From: Dysgonomonas hofstadii
Lineage (GTDB): Bacteria; Bacteroidota; Bacteroidia; Bacteroidales; Dysgonomonadaceae
Direction of reading: 5' to 3'
Assembly: GCF_014196915.1 (NCBI RefSeq)
Contig: NZ_JACIEP010000001.1
Span: forward strand, 372,001 to 436,000
Length of the DNA: 64,000 bases
Shown: positions 1 through 9,354 of the stretch, piece by piece
How positions within the stretch are numbered: position 1 is the first letter of the stretch
Layout of the letters: every line of letters starts with the position of its first letter
Made by a program: the position numbers and the translations under genes
Notes under the pieces: generated by a model
Databases searched by the model: none
Seen by the model: only the letters and a program-made list of their open reading frames with translations
What the model was told of the DNA's origin: nothing

Positions 1-2
1 TG

Positions 3-68
3 TCTTTTAAGAAAGCAGATGATGTGAAAAAGGCAGTTGAATATTGCTATCAATTAATAAGTAAATGA
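3..68 (+). CDS. 3' end of an upstream gene (unidentified)
   Basis: An open frame enters from the left edge and ends at a TGA at 66-68. Only about 21 residues are visible, ending in AVEYCYQLISK, a helical and charged tail. The stop overlaps the next gene's ATG as ATGA, so the two genes are probably translationally coupled and in one operon. Too little is present to name a family. Given the GH130-type neighbour, a role in oligosaccharide or sugar-phosphate handling is plausible, but that is inference only. Confidence 0.6.
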   Translation, partial: SFKKADDVKKAVEYCYQLISK

Positions 69-1219
69 TAATGAAGAAAAGTATCATTAAGGCAAGCCTG
101 ATTCTAATGGCTGTAGTATTAGTATCTTGTAATGAAAAGAAACAGGTAGAAAAGGTTCCGGATTTTCCCGATTGGGCTTGGGCCGGTTTCCAACGTCCGG
201 ATGGGATCAATCCAATAATCTCACCTGATACCACAACCCGGTTCTATTGCCCGGTAACTAAAGATTCGCTGGCGTGGGAATCGAACGATACCTTCAATCC
301 GGCAGCTACTATCAATGACGGAAAAGTTGTTGTGCTTTACCGGGCTGAGGATAAATCGGGAGAAGGGATAGGTGGACGTACATCCCGGTTGGGTTATGCG
401 TGGTCGGAAGACGGGTCGAACTTTCAACGGAAATCCACTCCGGTGTTTTACCCTGATAATGACAGCCAGAAAGAACTGGAATGGCCGGGAGGATGTGAAG
501 ACCCGCGCGTTGCTATGACTGAAGATGGCCTGTATGTAATGTTATATACCCAATGGAACAGGAAGCAAGCGCGTCTGGCCGTAGCTACTACCCGTGATTT
601 GCAGAAATGGGAAAAACACGGCCCGGCTTTTGCAAAGGCCTACGACGGACGTTTCAAAGATGATTTCTCCAAATCGGCATCTGTCATCACCCAGCTGGTA
701 GACGGAAAACAGGTAATAGCCAAGATTGATGGTAAATACTGGATGTATTGGGGAGAGAAGTTCGTGAATGTAGCGACTTCCGAAGATCTTGTCAACTGGA
801 CTCCGATATTGGATGAAAACGGAGAATTTATTAAGCCTGTCATACCTCGTCCGGGTAAATTCGACAGCTCATTGACTGAGTGCGGGCCTCCTGCAGTAAT
901 AACTGATAAGGGTATTCTTCTTCTTTATAACGGTAAAAATGCTGTAGGAGTTGAGGGCGATACATTATATACGGCAAATTCATATTGTGCAGGACAAGCC
1001 TTGTTCGATCTGAAAGACCCTACCAAGCTGATCGCCCAACTGGATAAGCCTTTCTATGTGCCGGAAGCAGACTTTGAAAAAAGTGGGCAATACCCTGCCG
1101 GAACAGTATTTATAGAAGGACTGGTTTATCATAACCAGAAATGGTTCTTGTATTACGGCTGCGCCGATTCGCGTGTGGCTGTAGCTGTTTATGACCCGAA
1201 CAAGAAAGACGCTAAATAA
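65..1219 (+). CDS. GH130-family lipoprotein (beta-mannoside phosphorylase/hydrolase-like)
   Basis: The 384-residue protein has a lipoprotein signal (hydrophobic residues 8-20, then VLVSC, so Cys22 is the likely lipidated residue) and a five-bladed beta-propeller fold typical of GH130 and related families. Visible motifs include YRAEDKSG, GGCEDPRVA near residue 143, and TECGPPAVI. GH130 enzymes phosphorolyse or hydrolyse beta-1,2- or beta-1,4-linked mannosides. The lipobox suggests anchoring outside the cytoplasm, which fits a hydrolase-type member better than a phosphorylase. The start overlaps the upstream stop (ATGA); an alternative ATG at 71 would only remove two residues. A GH43/GH32-like propeller is the main alternative. 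Confidence 0.8.
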   Translation: MIMKKSIIKASLILMAVVLVSCNEKKQVEKVPDFPDWAWAGFQRPDGINPIISPDTTTRFYCPVTKDSLAWESNDTFNPAATINDGKVVVLYRAEDKSGEGIGGRTSRLGYAWSEDGSNFQRKSTPVFYPDNDSQKELEWPGGCEDPRVAMTEDGLYVMLYTQWNRKQARLAVATTRDLQKWEKHGPAFAKAYDGRFKDDFSKSASVITQLVDGKQVIAKIDGKYWMYWGEKFVNVATSEDLVNWTPILDENGEFIKPVIPRPGKFDSSLTECGPPAVITDKGILLLYNGKNAVGVEGDTLYTANSYCAGQALFDLKDPTKLIAQLDKPFYVPEADFEKSGQYPAGTVFIEGLVYHNQKWFLYYGCADSRVAVAVYDPNKKDAK

Positions 1220-1229
1220 TAAACTGAAC

Positions 1230-1263
1230 AAACAAGGGCTTCTCCAAATAGAAGCCCTTGTTT
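1230..1263. terminator. Bidirectional terminator between convergent genes
   Basis: A 12-bp stem (AACAAGGGCTTC at 1231-1242 pairing with GAAGCCCTTGTT at 1251-1262) encloses an 8-nt loop, with A/T-rich flanks on both sides. It lies between the GH130-type gene and the convergent ATPase gene and can serve both. Confidence 0.85.
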
Positions 1264-1269
1264 ATTAGA

Positions 1270-4191
1270 TTATTTCTTTCTTATCAATCTTGTTATCTCT
1301 CCGATCCACAGGACAACGGACGTACCTCCGATTATTATCCCCCAATCTCTTATTTCAAGAGGCATAGTGCGGAATACATCACCTCCGAAGGTTACAATAA
1401 GTATTTGCCCTATCAGTATAATCAGGGCAACCATTTCAAAACCTGCGCTTTTGTTCATTCCTGCGAATGCTGATTTGCCTGTTGCGTAGGCTTTTGCATT
1501 GAACATATTCCAGAACTGCAACAATACAAATACAGTAAAGAAATAGGATAAGAAGTACCTTTCCCTGTCTCCTTCTGCAACATAGCTGAAAAATGAGTTC
1601 AGATGCTCTGGGTTGGCGAAATAGTACATCATTCCCAGCAGCAGGATAACAAACAGGATGCCGGTAATGAGTATATGTCTCGCTATAGACGGAGTAATAA
1701 TAAAGTCCGAATTCTTTCTTGGCTTACTGTTCATCACATTTGGATCGGGTGGTAGGGATGCCAGCGCGCCTGCTGCGAATGTATCCATTATCAGGTTTAC
1801 CCAAAGCATTTGTGTGACTGTCAGTGGCAATTCCTGTCCGAATATGGATCCTAAGAATACAATTAGCAGGGCAGCTACATTTATCGTTATCTGGAAAAGG
1901 ATGAAACGCTGGATGTTTTTGTATAACGAGCGTCCCCACATAACGGCGGTGGCGATGCTGCTGAACGAGTCGTCGAGCAATGTGATATCACTGGCTTCTT
2001 TTGCGACCGAAGTACCCGATCCCATAGACAGGCCTACATCTGCATAATTCAGGGCAGGAGCATCATTTGTCCCGTCTCCTGTAACAGCAACAATTTCGCC
2101 CCTTTTCTTCAGCAGATGTACCAGTCGCTGCTTATCGGTAGGGCGTGCTCGGCACATGATCTTCAGGTCTTTAACCCTGTTGTAGGCCTCTTCATCAGAG
2201 AGAGCTTCAAAATCGGTTCCTGCTATAATGTTCCTGTCCGTATCTACTTTATCTTTCCATATACCTATCTGGCGGCCGATCTCTTTGGCTGTCCCGTAGG
2301 TGTCGCCGGTGACGATTTTTACGCCTATTCCTGCGTTCAGGCATTGCTGTACTGCGTCGGGAACGTCTGTGCGTACAGGATCGGAAATGCCTGCAATCCC
2401 CAAGAATATAAGGTCATTAGCAGCTAATTTATCCACAGGGGTATTTATGTCTGTGTCGTCTATGTATTTATAGGCGAATCCTAACGTGCGCATCGCCTGA
2501 TCCTGATATTCCAATAGTTGTTTGTCTATAACTTGTTTGTAACCTTCCGTAGGGATAAGACCTTCTGATGTACTTACAGATTTACTTTTTGATAAAACCA
2601 CTTCCGGAGCCCCTTTCACATATAGGATCTTCCCTCTCAGTTTAGGCGAATTTACCAGTGTTGCCATAAATTTTCGTTCGGTAGAAAATGGCAACTGGTC
2701 TATAACCTGCTCTTTGTTACGGATATTGCTATATAGTATTCTGCTTTTATTGAGCCATAATAATAGAGCACCCTCTGTAGGATTTCCTAAAGACGCTGTT
2801 TTGCCCGGATTGGAAAAATCGAGATAAGCTGTGGAGTTCACTGATATATTACCTATAACCAGACGGCTGATCTCACTGTCTGTCAAACGCTGTTCCGGTA
2901 CTCCGTAAAAATTGGTGCTGGCTACCTGCATTTGATTCTGAGTAAGAGTCCCGGTCTTATCGGTACAAATAACAGTAGTGGCACCCATGGTTTCCACAGC
3001 GTGCATTTTACGCACAAGGTTATTCATTTTCAGCATGCGGCGCATACTCAGTGCCAGACTGAGTGTAACGCTCATCGGCAAGCCTTCAGGCACAGCTACC
3101 ACAACCAGTGTGACAGCTACCATAAATGCCTGCAGGATTTCGGTCGCAATGTGCAGGTTTACCCACGAATCGCTGTCTAATGGATCGACGCCGAACAGGT
3201 AGCCGCTGGCTGCTATGATGACAGTAATTAATGCCCCTGTCAGTAACCATCTAAGCCAACTTCCTTCGGCGACGGCTTTGGGTAATTTTACCTTTTTTCC
3301 GGTCAGTTCTATTCCATCGTAAATAATGGGCAACCATACCTTTGTCATGGCAACGATAACCCCTAAGATAGCAGCTCCCAGCAATGCAAGCTGATCTAAG
3401 GAAACAGAAACGGCAGGATTGAAAAATATGTCTTTTGCTACAAGTACCGAAAATGTAAGCACTGCGAGAACAAGGCCTACAAATCCAATGAATTTGGCAA
3501 GGGAATCCAGTTGGCGGTTAAGGGGTGTTTGCCCTTCGACTTTCTCTGTCGCTTTTTCGGCTACCTTCCCGAATTCTGTGGCATCACCTACTTTGCTTAC
3601 TTCAAAAACACCGTGCCCGTTGATTACTTTCGTTCCCCGGTACACCCAGTTGGAAGGGTAGGTGACGCCCTCTTCGAAATGTTCGGGATCGGTTGTCTTG
3701 TCTATGCTGAGTTCTCCTGTCAGGCTCGATTCGTCTACCTGCATCGAGACAGCGTCAAGCAGTTCTCCATCAGCGGGAACCTCGTTTCCTATCTCAAGTA
3801 AGACAATGTCTCCGACTACAATATTCTTTTTAGCGACCTGCGTTACTATGCCGTTACGAATGACCATCAGCATCTCTTCGTCGTTTACCTGATTGAGGAC
3901 GTCAAACTTCTTGTTGGCATCCATCTCGAACCAGAAAGCAACACCCGTGGCCAGAAATATGGCACAGAATATGCCGATAGTCTCTATATACTCGTTGTGT
4001 ATGACAGATATTCCCAGCGATAAAAATGCCGCGATGAGCAGGATACGTATAATAGGATCTTCAAACTTCTTGAGGAAGAGTTTCCATAGAGGCTCTTTCT
4101 TGGGCGGAGTAAGTATATTTGCTCCGTGTTTTTGCCGGCTCTCTTTTACCTGGCTGTCTGTAAGTCCTGTATAATTTTTATTTCCTTCCAT
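1270..4191 (-). CDS. Calcium-translocating P-type ATPase, PMCA type
   Basis: This 973-residue P2B-type pump is predicted to export Ca2+ across the inner membrane at the cost of ATP. Features in order: N-terminal cation-ATPase domain with the first membrane hairpin (about residues 45-90); actuator domain with SLTGEL; membrane segments with the ion-binding VAVPEGLPM motif (about 365-375); phosphorylation motif DKTGTLT with Asp411; P-domain hinge TGDGTNDAPAL; and a C-terminal block of membrane segments with the M6 motif WVNLIMDT. Length and motif order are complete, with no sign of damage. It stands alone, with a long leader upstream and a shared terminator downstream. Exact ion specificity is inferred from the PMCA-like motifs. 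Confidence 0.92.
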   Translation of the reverse strand: MEGNKNYTGLTDSQVKESRQKHGANILTPPKKEPLWKLFLKKFEDPIIRILLIAAFLSLGISVIHNEYIETIGIFCAIFLATGVAFWFEMDANKKFDVLNQVNDEEMLMVIRNGIVTQVAKKNIVVGDIVLLEIGNEVPADGELLDAVSMQVDESSLTGELSIDKTTDPEHFEEGVTYPSNWVYRGTKVINGHGVFEVSKVGDATEFGKVAEKATEKVEGQTPLNRQLDSLAKFIGFVGLVLAVLTFSVLVAKDIFFNPAVSVSLDQLALLGAAILGVIVAMTKVWLPIIYDGIELTGKKVKLPKAVAEGSWLRWLLTGALITVIIAASGYLFGVDPLDSDSWVNLHIATEILQAFMVAVTLVVVAVPEGLPMSVTLSLALSMRRMLKMNNLVRKMHAVETMGATTVICTDKTGTLTQNQMQVASTNFYGVPEQRLTDSEISRLVIGNISVNSTAYLDFSNPGKTASLGNPTEGALLLWLNKSRILYSNIRNKEQVIDQLPFSTERKFMATLVNSPKLRGKILYVKGAPEVVLSKSKSVSTSEGLIPTEGYKQVIDKQLLEYQDQAMRTLGFAYKYIDDTDINTPVDKLAANDLIFLGIAGISDPVRTDVPDAVQQCLNAGIGVKIVTGDTYGTAKEIGRQIGIWKDKVDTDRNIIAGTDFEALSDEEAYNRVKDLKIMCRARPTDKQRLVHLLKKRGEIVAVTGDGTNDAPALNYADVGLSMGSGTSVAKEASDITLLDDSFSSIATAVMWGRSLYKNIQRFILFQITINVAALLIVFLGSIFGQELPLTVTQMLWVNLIMDTFAAGALASLPPDPNVMNSKPRKNSDFIITPSIARHILITGILFVILLLGMMYYFANPEHLNSFFSYVAEGDRERYFLSYFFTVFVLLQFWNMFNAKAYATGKSAFAGMNKSAGFEMVALIILIGQILIVTFGGDVFRTMPLEIRDWGIIIGGTSVVLWIGEITRLIRKK

Positions 4192-4604
4192 TTATTATGT
4201 ATAAAACATTTATTTAAATCTTAACAAACAATATATTGATGTTGTTGCAAAAGGCATCAAAGATATTGTTATTCAACTGCAAATATAACCTTTACTTGTT
4301 AAATTTTTGTTACGAAACGGTTTATTGCAGGTTAGAAAATATGTATCTGTAAATATAAAAAGTTGACAAAGTTGACGCATATTTTAGTTTTTGATTATCC
4401 TTTTGTTATTGACTACACTTCGTCCCGTCGAATTCGAAGAATCGGCGGAGCCAACAGTTGTTTCTGGGGAACGAGGGTTTTCTCTTTTTTAGATGCTTGG
4501 CTTCGCTCTAGCATGACAAGTTGTAGAATCTTACAAATTTTACGCCTCCCATTCATAACTTATGACTATTTTATATATATTGATAAAGTTTTCAATTTTT
4601 AATC
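4192..4604. other. Intergenic region with dispersed-repeat fragments
   Basis: About 410 bases between the ATPase start and the ispG terminator carry no convincing gene. The ATPase promoter should lie in the left part. TTGACAAAGTTGACGCAT at 4363-4380 matches the head of the longer repeat at 42.2 kb. At 4412-4518 lies an inverted copy of the TGTCATG...-type dispersed repeat found elsewhere in the window. A short open frame across 4363-4602 has no homologous character and consists largely of repeat. Confidence 0.55.
4412..4518 (-). repeat. Dispersed TGTCATG-type intergenic repeat, copy 1
   Basis: Read on the minus strand this begins TGTCATGCTAGAGCGAAG and later contains TTGGCTCCGCCGATTCTTCG. 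The opening resembles the repeats at 27837-27900 and 31581-31710, and the second piece recurs almost exactly at 42344-42368. Such TGTCATxxTGAxCGxAGxGAA sequences are familiar from Bacteroidetes intergenic regions. Confidence 0.6.
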
Positions 4605-4640
4605 AAAAATAAAAGAGCAGATTTTTACTTCTGCCCTTTC
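4605..4640 (-). terminator. Terminator of ispG
   Basis: On the minus strand AAAGGGCAGA pairs with TCTGCTCTTT (one G-U pair) around an 8-nt loop, followed by a T/A-rich run. It lies directly after the ispG stop. Confidence 0.75.
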
Positions 4641-4644
4641 TGTT

Positions 4645-6492
4645 TTATTCTTCAGGTTCTTTCCAGTCCCCGTTTTCTTTTATGAGTTGTACCAACCGTT
4701 TTACCGCTTCTTCGGACGGGATGTTCTTTTCTATCAGGTTCTTTTTCTTATACAACGAGATTTTACCTTTTTCGGCACCTACATACCCATAATCTGCGTC
4801 AGCCATTTCTCCCGGACCGTTTACGATGCAGCCCATTACACCGATCTTTAAGTGTTTAAGATGCGATGTAGCGCCTTTTACTAAGGCAACAGTGGTTTGC
4901 AGGTCGAATAATGTACGACCGCAACTAGGGCAGGATATATACTCGGTTTTACTGGTGCGCACGCGCGATGCCTGCAAAATACCGAACATATAGGCATCCA
5001 CGTTTTTTAATGGAATATTACCTTTATTTTCCAGCATAATGCCATTGCCGAATCCGTCGAGGTAGAGTGTTCCCAGGTCGGCAGCAGCTTTTATTTGTAA
5101 GTCTTCTGCTTCGTTTTCATTATATATACGGTTGAAGATGGCAGGCGTATCGCAATCGTTATTCATCAACGTGTGGATAAAGGCGCGTTGCTCACCCACT
5201 CCGTTGATATGGTTTGTTGTAAGGATTATAACAATCGACTTGTCGGATTTCAATAATGTTATGATCTCTTGTGAAAGTTCAGGATATGACAGACGCAGGA
5301 ATTTTATAGCAGATGTGGTTTCGGCTATCTTTTTCCAATTAGATGCATCGAATAGAGGATAGGTATTCTTCTCGTCTTTCCAGCCTGCGATGTCTATGAT
5401 AGATGGAATGGCACGGGGTGCCTGCAATGGTAATTCCTTACCCACATATAGGTAATCGGGTAGAAAATGGCTGTTCAGTTCGAAATTGCCTTGCGAACGG
5501 TCGGATATAACCACAGGTACATTGTCTCCTCCTATACTACCAACAACATAAGTCTCTCGCCTGTCTGTAGAAAAAGGTGAAAATTTATCGCTTGCAGTAG
5601 CTATAATCTCAGGGTGGTTTTCTCTTGCAATAATGTAATTAACGAGTTTTTTTGCAACAGGTATCTCATATTCAGGGTCTTCGCTCAGCGATACACGTAT
5701 TGTATCCCCGATTCCGTCAGCCAGAAGTGAACCTATCCCTACGGCCGATTTTATACGTCCATCCTCTCCGTCACCCGCTTCTGTCACGCCCAGATGCAGC
5801 GGAAAGGCCAGCCCTTCCTTTTCCATGCGGGCAATCAGCAGGCGTACAGCCTTAGCCATTACGACAGTATTGGATGTTTTCATGGATATAGCGATATCTT
5901 TGAATCCTTCGTCGATACAAATATGCAGAAATTCCATGCACGATTCTACCATTCCTTCGGGTGTATCGCCATAGCGGCTCATAATGCGGTCGGACAGCGA
6001 ACCATGATTTACCCCTATACGGATAGCAGTTTTATGCTCTTTACATATATTCAGTAATGGGATAAGTTTTGCTTTGATCTTCTCTATTTCCTGAGCGTAC
6101 TCTTCATCCGTATATTCGAATGTTTCAAAGGATTTCACCCTGTCCACGAAATTACCAGGATTGATACGTACTTTCTCCACAATTTTAGCAGCTGCTTCGG
6201 CTGCACGCGGATTGAAGTGTATATCTGCAATTAAAGGAGTCGCATAGCCCTGTGATCTTACAGCATCTTTTATGTTTTTCAGATTATCCGCTTCACGCAC
6301 ACCCTGGGCAGTCAGGCGTACATAATCGGCTCCGGCTTTTACTATTCTGATAACCTGTTCGGCGCTGGCTTCTGTGTCGTTTGTGTTTGTATTTGTCATC
6401 GACTGGATACGAATAGGATTGCTGCCACCCAGAGGGGTATTCCCTATTCTTGTCTCGGAAGACAACCGTCTTTTATAATTGAAGTAACTCAT
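4645..6492 (-). CDS. ispG: 4-hydroxy-3-methylbut-2-enyl diphosphate synthase (long form)
   Basis: IspG converts ME-cPP to HMBPP in the MEP route to isoprenoids, using a [4Fe-4S] cluster. The protein is 615 residues, against about 370 in E. coli. The extra length lies between the N-terminal TIM barrel and the C-terminal Fe-S domain and matches the long form known from Bacteroidetes, Chlamydiae and plants. The N-terminal barrel is recognised by IQSMTNTNTND and YVRLTAQG. The three cluster ligands are visible: Cys521 and Cys524 (SCPSCGRT) and Cys555 (GVMGCIVNGPGE), with the conserved Glu at 562. This spacing mirrors the E. coli enzyme. The gene is monocistronic, with its own terminator. Confidence 0.97.
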   Translation of the reverse strand: MSYFNYKRRLSSETRIGNTPLGGSNPIRIQSMTNTNTNDTEASAEQVIRIVKAGADYVRLTAQGVREADNLKNIKDAVRSQGYATPLIADIHFNPRAAEAAAKIVEKVRINPGNFVDRVKSFETFEYTDEEYAQEIEKIKAKLIPLLNICKEHKTAIRIGVNHGSLSDRIMSRYGDTPEGMVESCMEFLHICIDEGFKDIAISMKTSNTVVMAKAVRLLIARMEKEGLAFPLHLGVTEAGDGEDGRIKSAVGIGSLLADGIGDTIRVSLSEDPEYEIPVAKKLVNYIIARENHPEIIATASDKFSPFSTDRRETYVVGSIGGDNVPVVISDRSQGNFELNSHFLPDYLYVGKELPLQAPRAIPSIIDIAGWKDEKNTYPLFDASNWKKIAETTSAIKFLRLSYPELSQEIITLLKSDKSIVIILTTNHINGVGEQRAFIHTLMNNDCDTPAIFNRIYNENEAEDLQIKAAADLGTLYLDGFGNGIMLENKGNIPLKNVDAYMFGILQASRVRTSKTEYISCPSCGRTLFDLQTTVALVKGATSHLKHLKIGVMGCIVNGPGEMADADYGYVGAEKGKISLYKKKNLIEKNIPSEEAVKRLVQLIKENGDWKEPEE

Positions 6493-6708
6493 CTGCGGTT
6501 TTTTAGTTGTAATTCGAAATATTATAACAAAGATAGAGTTTTTTTGTTTCGCATTATGCAGCCTGTTTAGACTATCAGTTATAAATCCTTTCTAACAAGG
6601 TTAATTGCTTTTGGTACAGTCTCTATAGTAAATATTCGTATAAAATATAAACAAGCTCTAAAGTTCCGGATTTTAATATTTACTTTGTAATACAAAAAAT
6701 TTATTACT

Positions 6709-8655
6709 ATGAGTAAAATTCTAAAAATTGTATTTGCGATATGTTTCGTAAGTCTGATCACTTATGATCTGCACGCTGAAGTGAAATTGCCATCCATATT
6801 CTCGGATAATATGGTAATACAGCAAAATAAGCCTATAAATATCTGGGGTTGGGCTGATAAGAATGAATCAGTCGAGGTTCGTTTTATGAATCAGACGAAG
6901 AAAGTGAAAGCCGATAAATTGGGGAAATGGTCGCTTATTCTCGATGCCGTGTCATACGGAGGACCTTATATATTAGAGGTAAAAGGTAAAAGTAATAAAA
7001 TCGTTTTAAATAATATCCTGGTAGGGGAAGTCTGGCTATGTTCGGGTCAGTCGAATATGGAATGGACTGTAGACAGGGTAAATAACACAGAGCGTGAAAT
7101 AGAAAATGCCAATTGCCCGCAAATAAGATCTTTCAATGTAGTGAAAGCCGTCAGTATGAAGCCAGAAGAAGAACTGAAAGGAGAGTGGCAGGAATGTACG
7201 CCTTCCACGGTTCCTTATTTTTCGGCTGTTGCCTACTTTTTTGCGCGTAAGTTAAATCAGGAGATGAACATTCCGATAGGAATCATCAACTCTTCGTGGG
7301 GCGGAACAGATATAGAAACATGGATTAGTAAGGAGCCGTTCGGAAAATTGGACGATAAGTTTAAACGCAGATATGAAGCTTTTGAGATAACAGACTTCGA
7401 TAAGTTTATCAAAGAAAACGATATAAATAAGAAAGCATATCTGAATGCTATGAATAATGATCCGGGTATCGCTCAGGAATGGTATAATCCTGTCTATGAT
7501 GCTTCCTCATGGAAGAAAATGCAGTTACCCCAGCTATGGGAAAACGTGTTGGGACAGGTAGACGGTATTATATGGTTCAAGTATAATATTTCCTTGCCTG
7601 AAGAAGTAAATGATGATTCTGCCCTGATACGCTTTGGTACCATAGACGATGATGATGCGGTATGGATAAACGGGGAGAAGATCGGGGAGACAAGAGGATA
7701 TAACAAAGACAGGGCATACAACATACCGAAAGGATTCCTGAAAGAAGGAATAAATACGATCACGGTAAAAATAAGCGATTATTCCGGAGGCGGAGGAATT
7801 TATGGGTCAGCTGACAATCTCTATCTCGAAGCCGGAGGGAAAAAATATCCTTTAGCCGGAGAATGGCTGTACAAAGAGGCTGTAACAAACAAACTGTTCA
7901 ATTATGTTGGATTCTCACCCAACTCGCTGCCATCGTTACTCTATAATGCCATGATAAATCCGATTACGGGATTCGGGATAAAAGGCGCAATCTGGTATCA
8001 GGGAGAAAATAATGCAGGACAGGCATATAATTATCGCACATTATTTCCTGTAATGATCAATGACTGGCGGGCTAAGTGGGGGTATGAATTTCCGTTCTAT
8101 TGGGTACAGCTGGCTAATTTTATGGCCAAAGACAATGTTCCGAAGGATAGCGAATGGGCCGAACTCCGCGAAGCGCAAACAATGACATTGTCACTTCCTC
8201 AGACAGGACAGTCGGTGATTACGGATATAGGAGACGCAAATGATATCCATCCGCGCAATAAACAGGATGTGGGATTGCGCTTGGCTCTTAATGCTTTACA
8301 CAAAGATTATGGCAGAAAAGACCTTGCATACACCGGCCCTGTATTCGAAACGATGAATATAGACGGAGATAAAGCTATTATCGAATTCGGCAATGCAGAC
8401 AATGGATTTGTTGTAAAAAATAAATACGGATATATAGAAGGTTTTACTATTGCCGGAGCAGACAAGAAGTTTGTATGGGCTAAAGCTTATATCGATGGCA
8501 ATAAAGTTGTCGTATATTCCGATCAGGTAAAAAATCCAGTGGCTGTCCGTTATTCATGGGCTAATAACCCGGATGTAAACCTGTTCAATAAGGAAGGGTT
8601 ACCTGCAGTGCCATTCAGGACTGATAACTGGAAAGGCATTACACAGCATGACTAG
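6709..8655 (+). CDS. Sialate O-acetylesterase-like secreted esterase
   Basis: The 648-residue protein has an N-terminal signal peptide (about residues 1-23, ending DLHAEV) and an SGNH-type esterase domain. The nucleophile block LCSGQSNMEW lies near residue 112 and the late Asp/His block is GDANDIHPRN. A galactose-binding-like jelly-roll insert sits between the two halves (about 270-390, KMQLPQLWENV to GGIYGSADNLYLEAG), typical of the SASA/DUF303 family. Members remove O-acetyl groups from sialic acid or from acetylated polysaccharides. It is not in an obvious sialic acid operon, so the substrate is uncertain. A strong hairpin follows the stop. Confidence 0.85.
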   Translation: MSKILKIVFAICFVSLITYDLHAEVKLPSIFSDNMVIQQNKPINIWGWADKNESVEVRFMNQTKKVKADKLGKWSLILDAVSYGGPYILEVKGKSNKIVLNNILVGEVWLCSGQSNMEWTVDRVNNTEREIENANCPQIRSFNVVKAVSMKPEEELKGEWQECTPSTVPYFSAVAYFFARKLNQEMNIPIGIINSSWGGTDIETWISKEPFGKLDDKFKRRYEAFEITDFDKFIKENDINKKAYLNAMNNDPGIAQEWYNPVYDASSWKKMQLPQLWENVLGQVDGIIWFKYNISLPEEVNDDSALIRFGTIDDDDAVWINGEKIGETRGYNKDRAYNIPKGFLKEGINTITVKISDYSGGGGIYGSADNLYLEAGGKKYPLAGEWLYKEAVTNKLFNYVGFSPNSLPSLLYNAMINPITGFGIKGAIWYQGENNAGQAYNYRTLFPVMINDWRAKWGYEFPFYWVQLANFMAKDNVPKDSEWAELREAQTMTLSLPQTGQSVITDIGDANDIHPRNKQDVGLRLALNALHKDYGRKDLAYTGPVFETMNIDGDKAIIEFGNADNGFVVKNKYGYIEGFTIAGADKKFVWAKAYIDGNKVVVYSDQVKNPVAVRYSWANNPDVNLFNKEGLPAVPFRTDNWKGITQHD

Positions 8656-8672
8656 ATAAGAATAGGGAATAA

Positions 8673-8703
8673 AAAAGCCGCTTCTTAAAAAAGAGCGGCT
8701 TTT
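8673..8703. terminator. Bidirectional terminator
   Basis: AAAAGCCGC and GCGGCTTTT form the base of a hairpin between the convergent esterase and DUF3332 genes, with a run of A before it and T after it. Confidence 0.8.
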
Positions 8704-8723
8704 CTGTATAATAAAGGATTTCT

Positions 8724-9272
8724 TTATTTAGCGGCAAGATATACAGCATTTTCAACTGATTGGCGGAATACCAAAACTCCGTTGTTAGAAAGCTCAACGT
8801 TTCTTTCTTCCCCGTTCGGAAGGTAAACTATGGCACTCTTGTTATCTTCGTCTATAGAGATAAGTTTAGTTGTCTTTTCATTAGCAACCAGGCTCCATGT
8901 ATTTGTTTCCTTGTCATAGATAAACTGGCTTTCCTGTCCGTTTTCATCTTGGATATTGTAACCGTTTTCTAAAGTTTCAACGGTGTAAACACCATGTTCT
9001 CCCTGAACCTTTTTCACAATACCTGCTTCTACAGGATTATTTCCCGACCAGAACTCGATAGAGTTGATAACAAGGATATCAGCCAACAGAGATACTTCAT
9101 ATACCGGAACTATCCAGAAAGCGAAGAATACCAACTCATTAACAAATTTGTTGTCAATGGTCTGATTCCATGCCAGAAGCTTCTTAGATAAACTGAAAGA
9201 ACCGATACAGGAGCTTAGTAACAATGTGCTGGCTAGAGTAATAGCGGTTAGTTTAAAAAGTCTTTTCTTCAT
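8724..9272 (-). CDS. DUF3332 family lipoprotein
   Basis: The 182-residue protein has a lipoprotein signal (LLLSSC, Cys22) followed by the pattern I associate with DUF3332: FSLSKKLLAWNQTIDNKFVNE, then a hydrophobic stretch (about 48-70, VFFAFWIVPVYEVSLLADILV), INSIEFWSG, and a beta-rich C-terminal domain. The function of the family is unknown. Its single hydrophobic segment plus lipid anchor points to the cell envelope. A TATCTTTG promoter element lies about 45 bp upstream, so it is probably transcribed alone. Confidence 0.8.
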   Translation of the reverse strand: MKKRLFKLTAITLASTLLLSSCIGSFSLSKKLLAWNQTIDNKFVNELVFFAFWIVPVYEVSLLADILVINSIEFWSGNNPVEAGIVKKVQGEHGVYTVETLENGYNIQDENGQESQFIYDKETNTWSLVANEKTTKLISIDEDNKSAIVYLPNGEERNVELSNNGVLVFRQSVENAVYLAAK

Positions 9273-9316
9273 AACATTGTGAGTTTGTGAATTAAAAAAT
9301 ATAAAATAAGATTACG

Positions 9317-9324
9317 CAAAGATA
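9317..9324 (-). promoter_or_regulatory. -7 promoter element for the DUF3332 gene
   Basis: TATCTTTG on the minus strand is a perfect Bacteroidetes TAnnTTTG element, 45 bp before the start codon. No clear TTTG -33 box is visible at the usual distance, where the sequence is a T run. Confidence 0.5.
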
Positions 9325-9354
9325 TAATTAAATTTATTAAAAAAACGGAACGTT

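Noticed and set aside
4363-4602. 79-codon plus-strand open frame before ispG
   Set aside because: Most of it overlaps a dispersed repeat, and it has no recognisable protein features.
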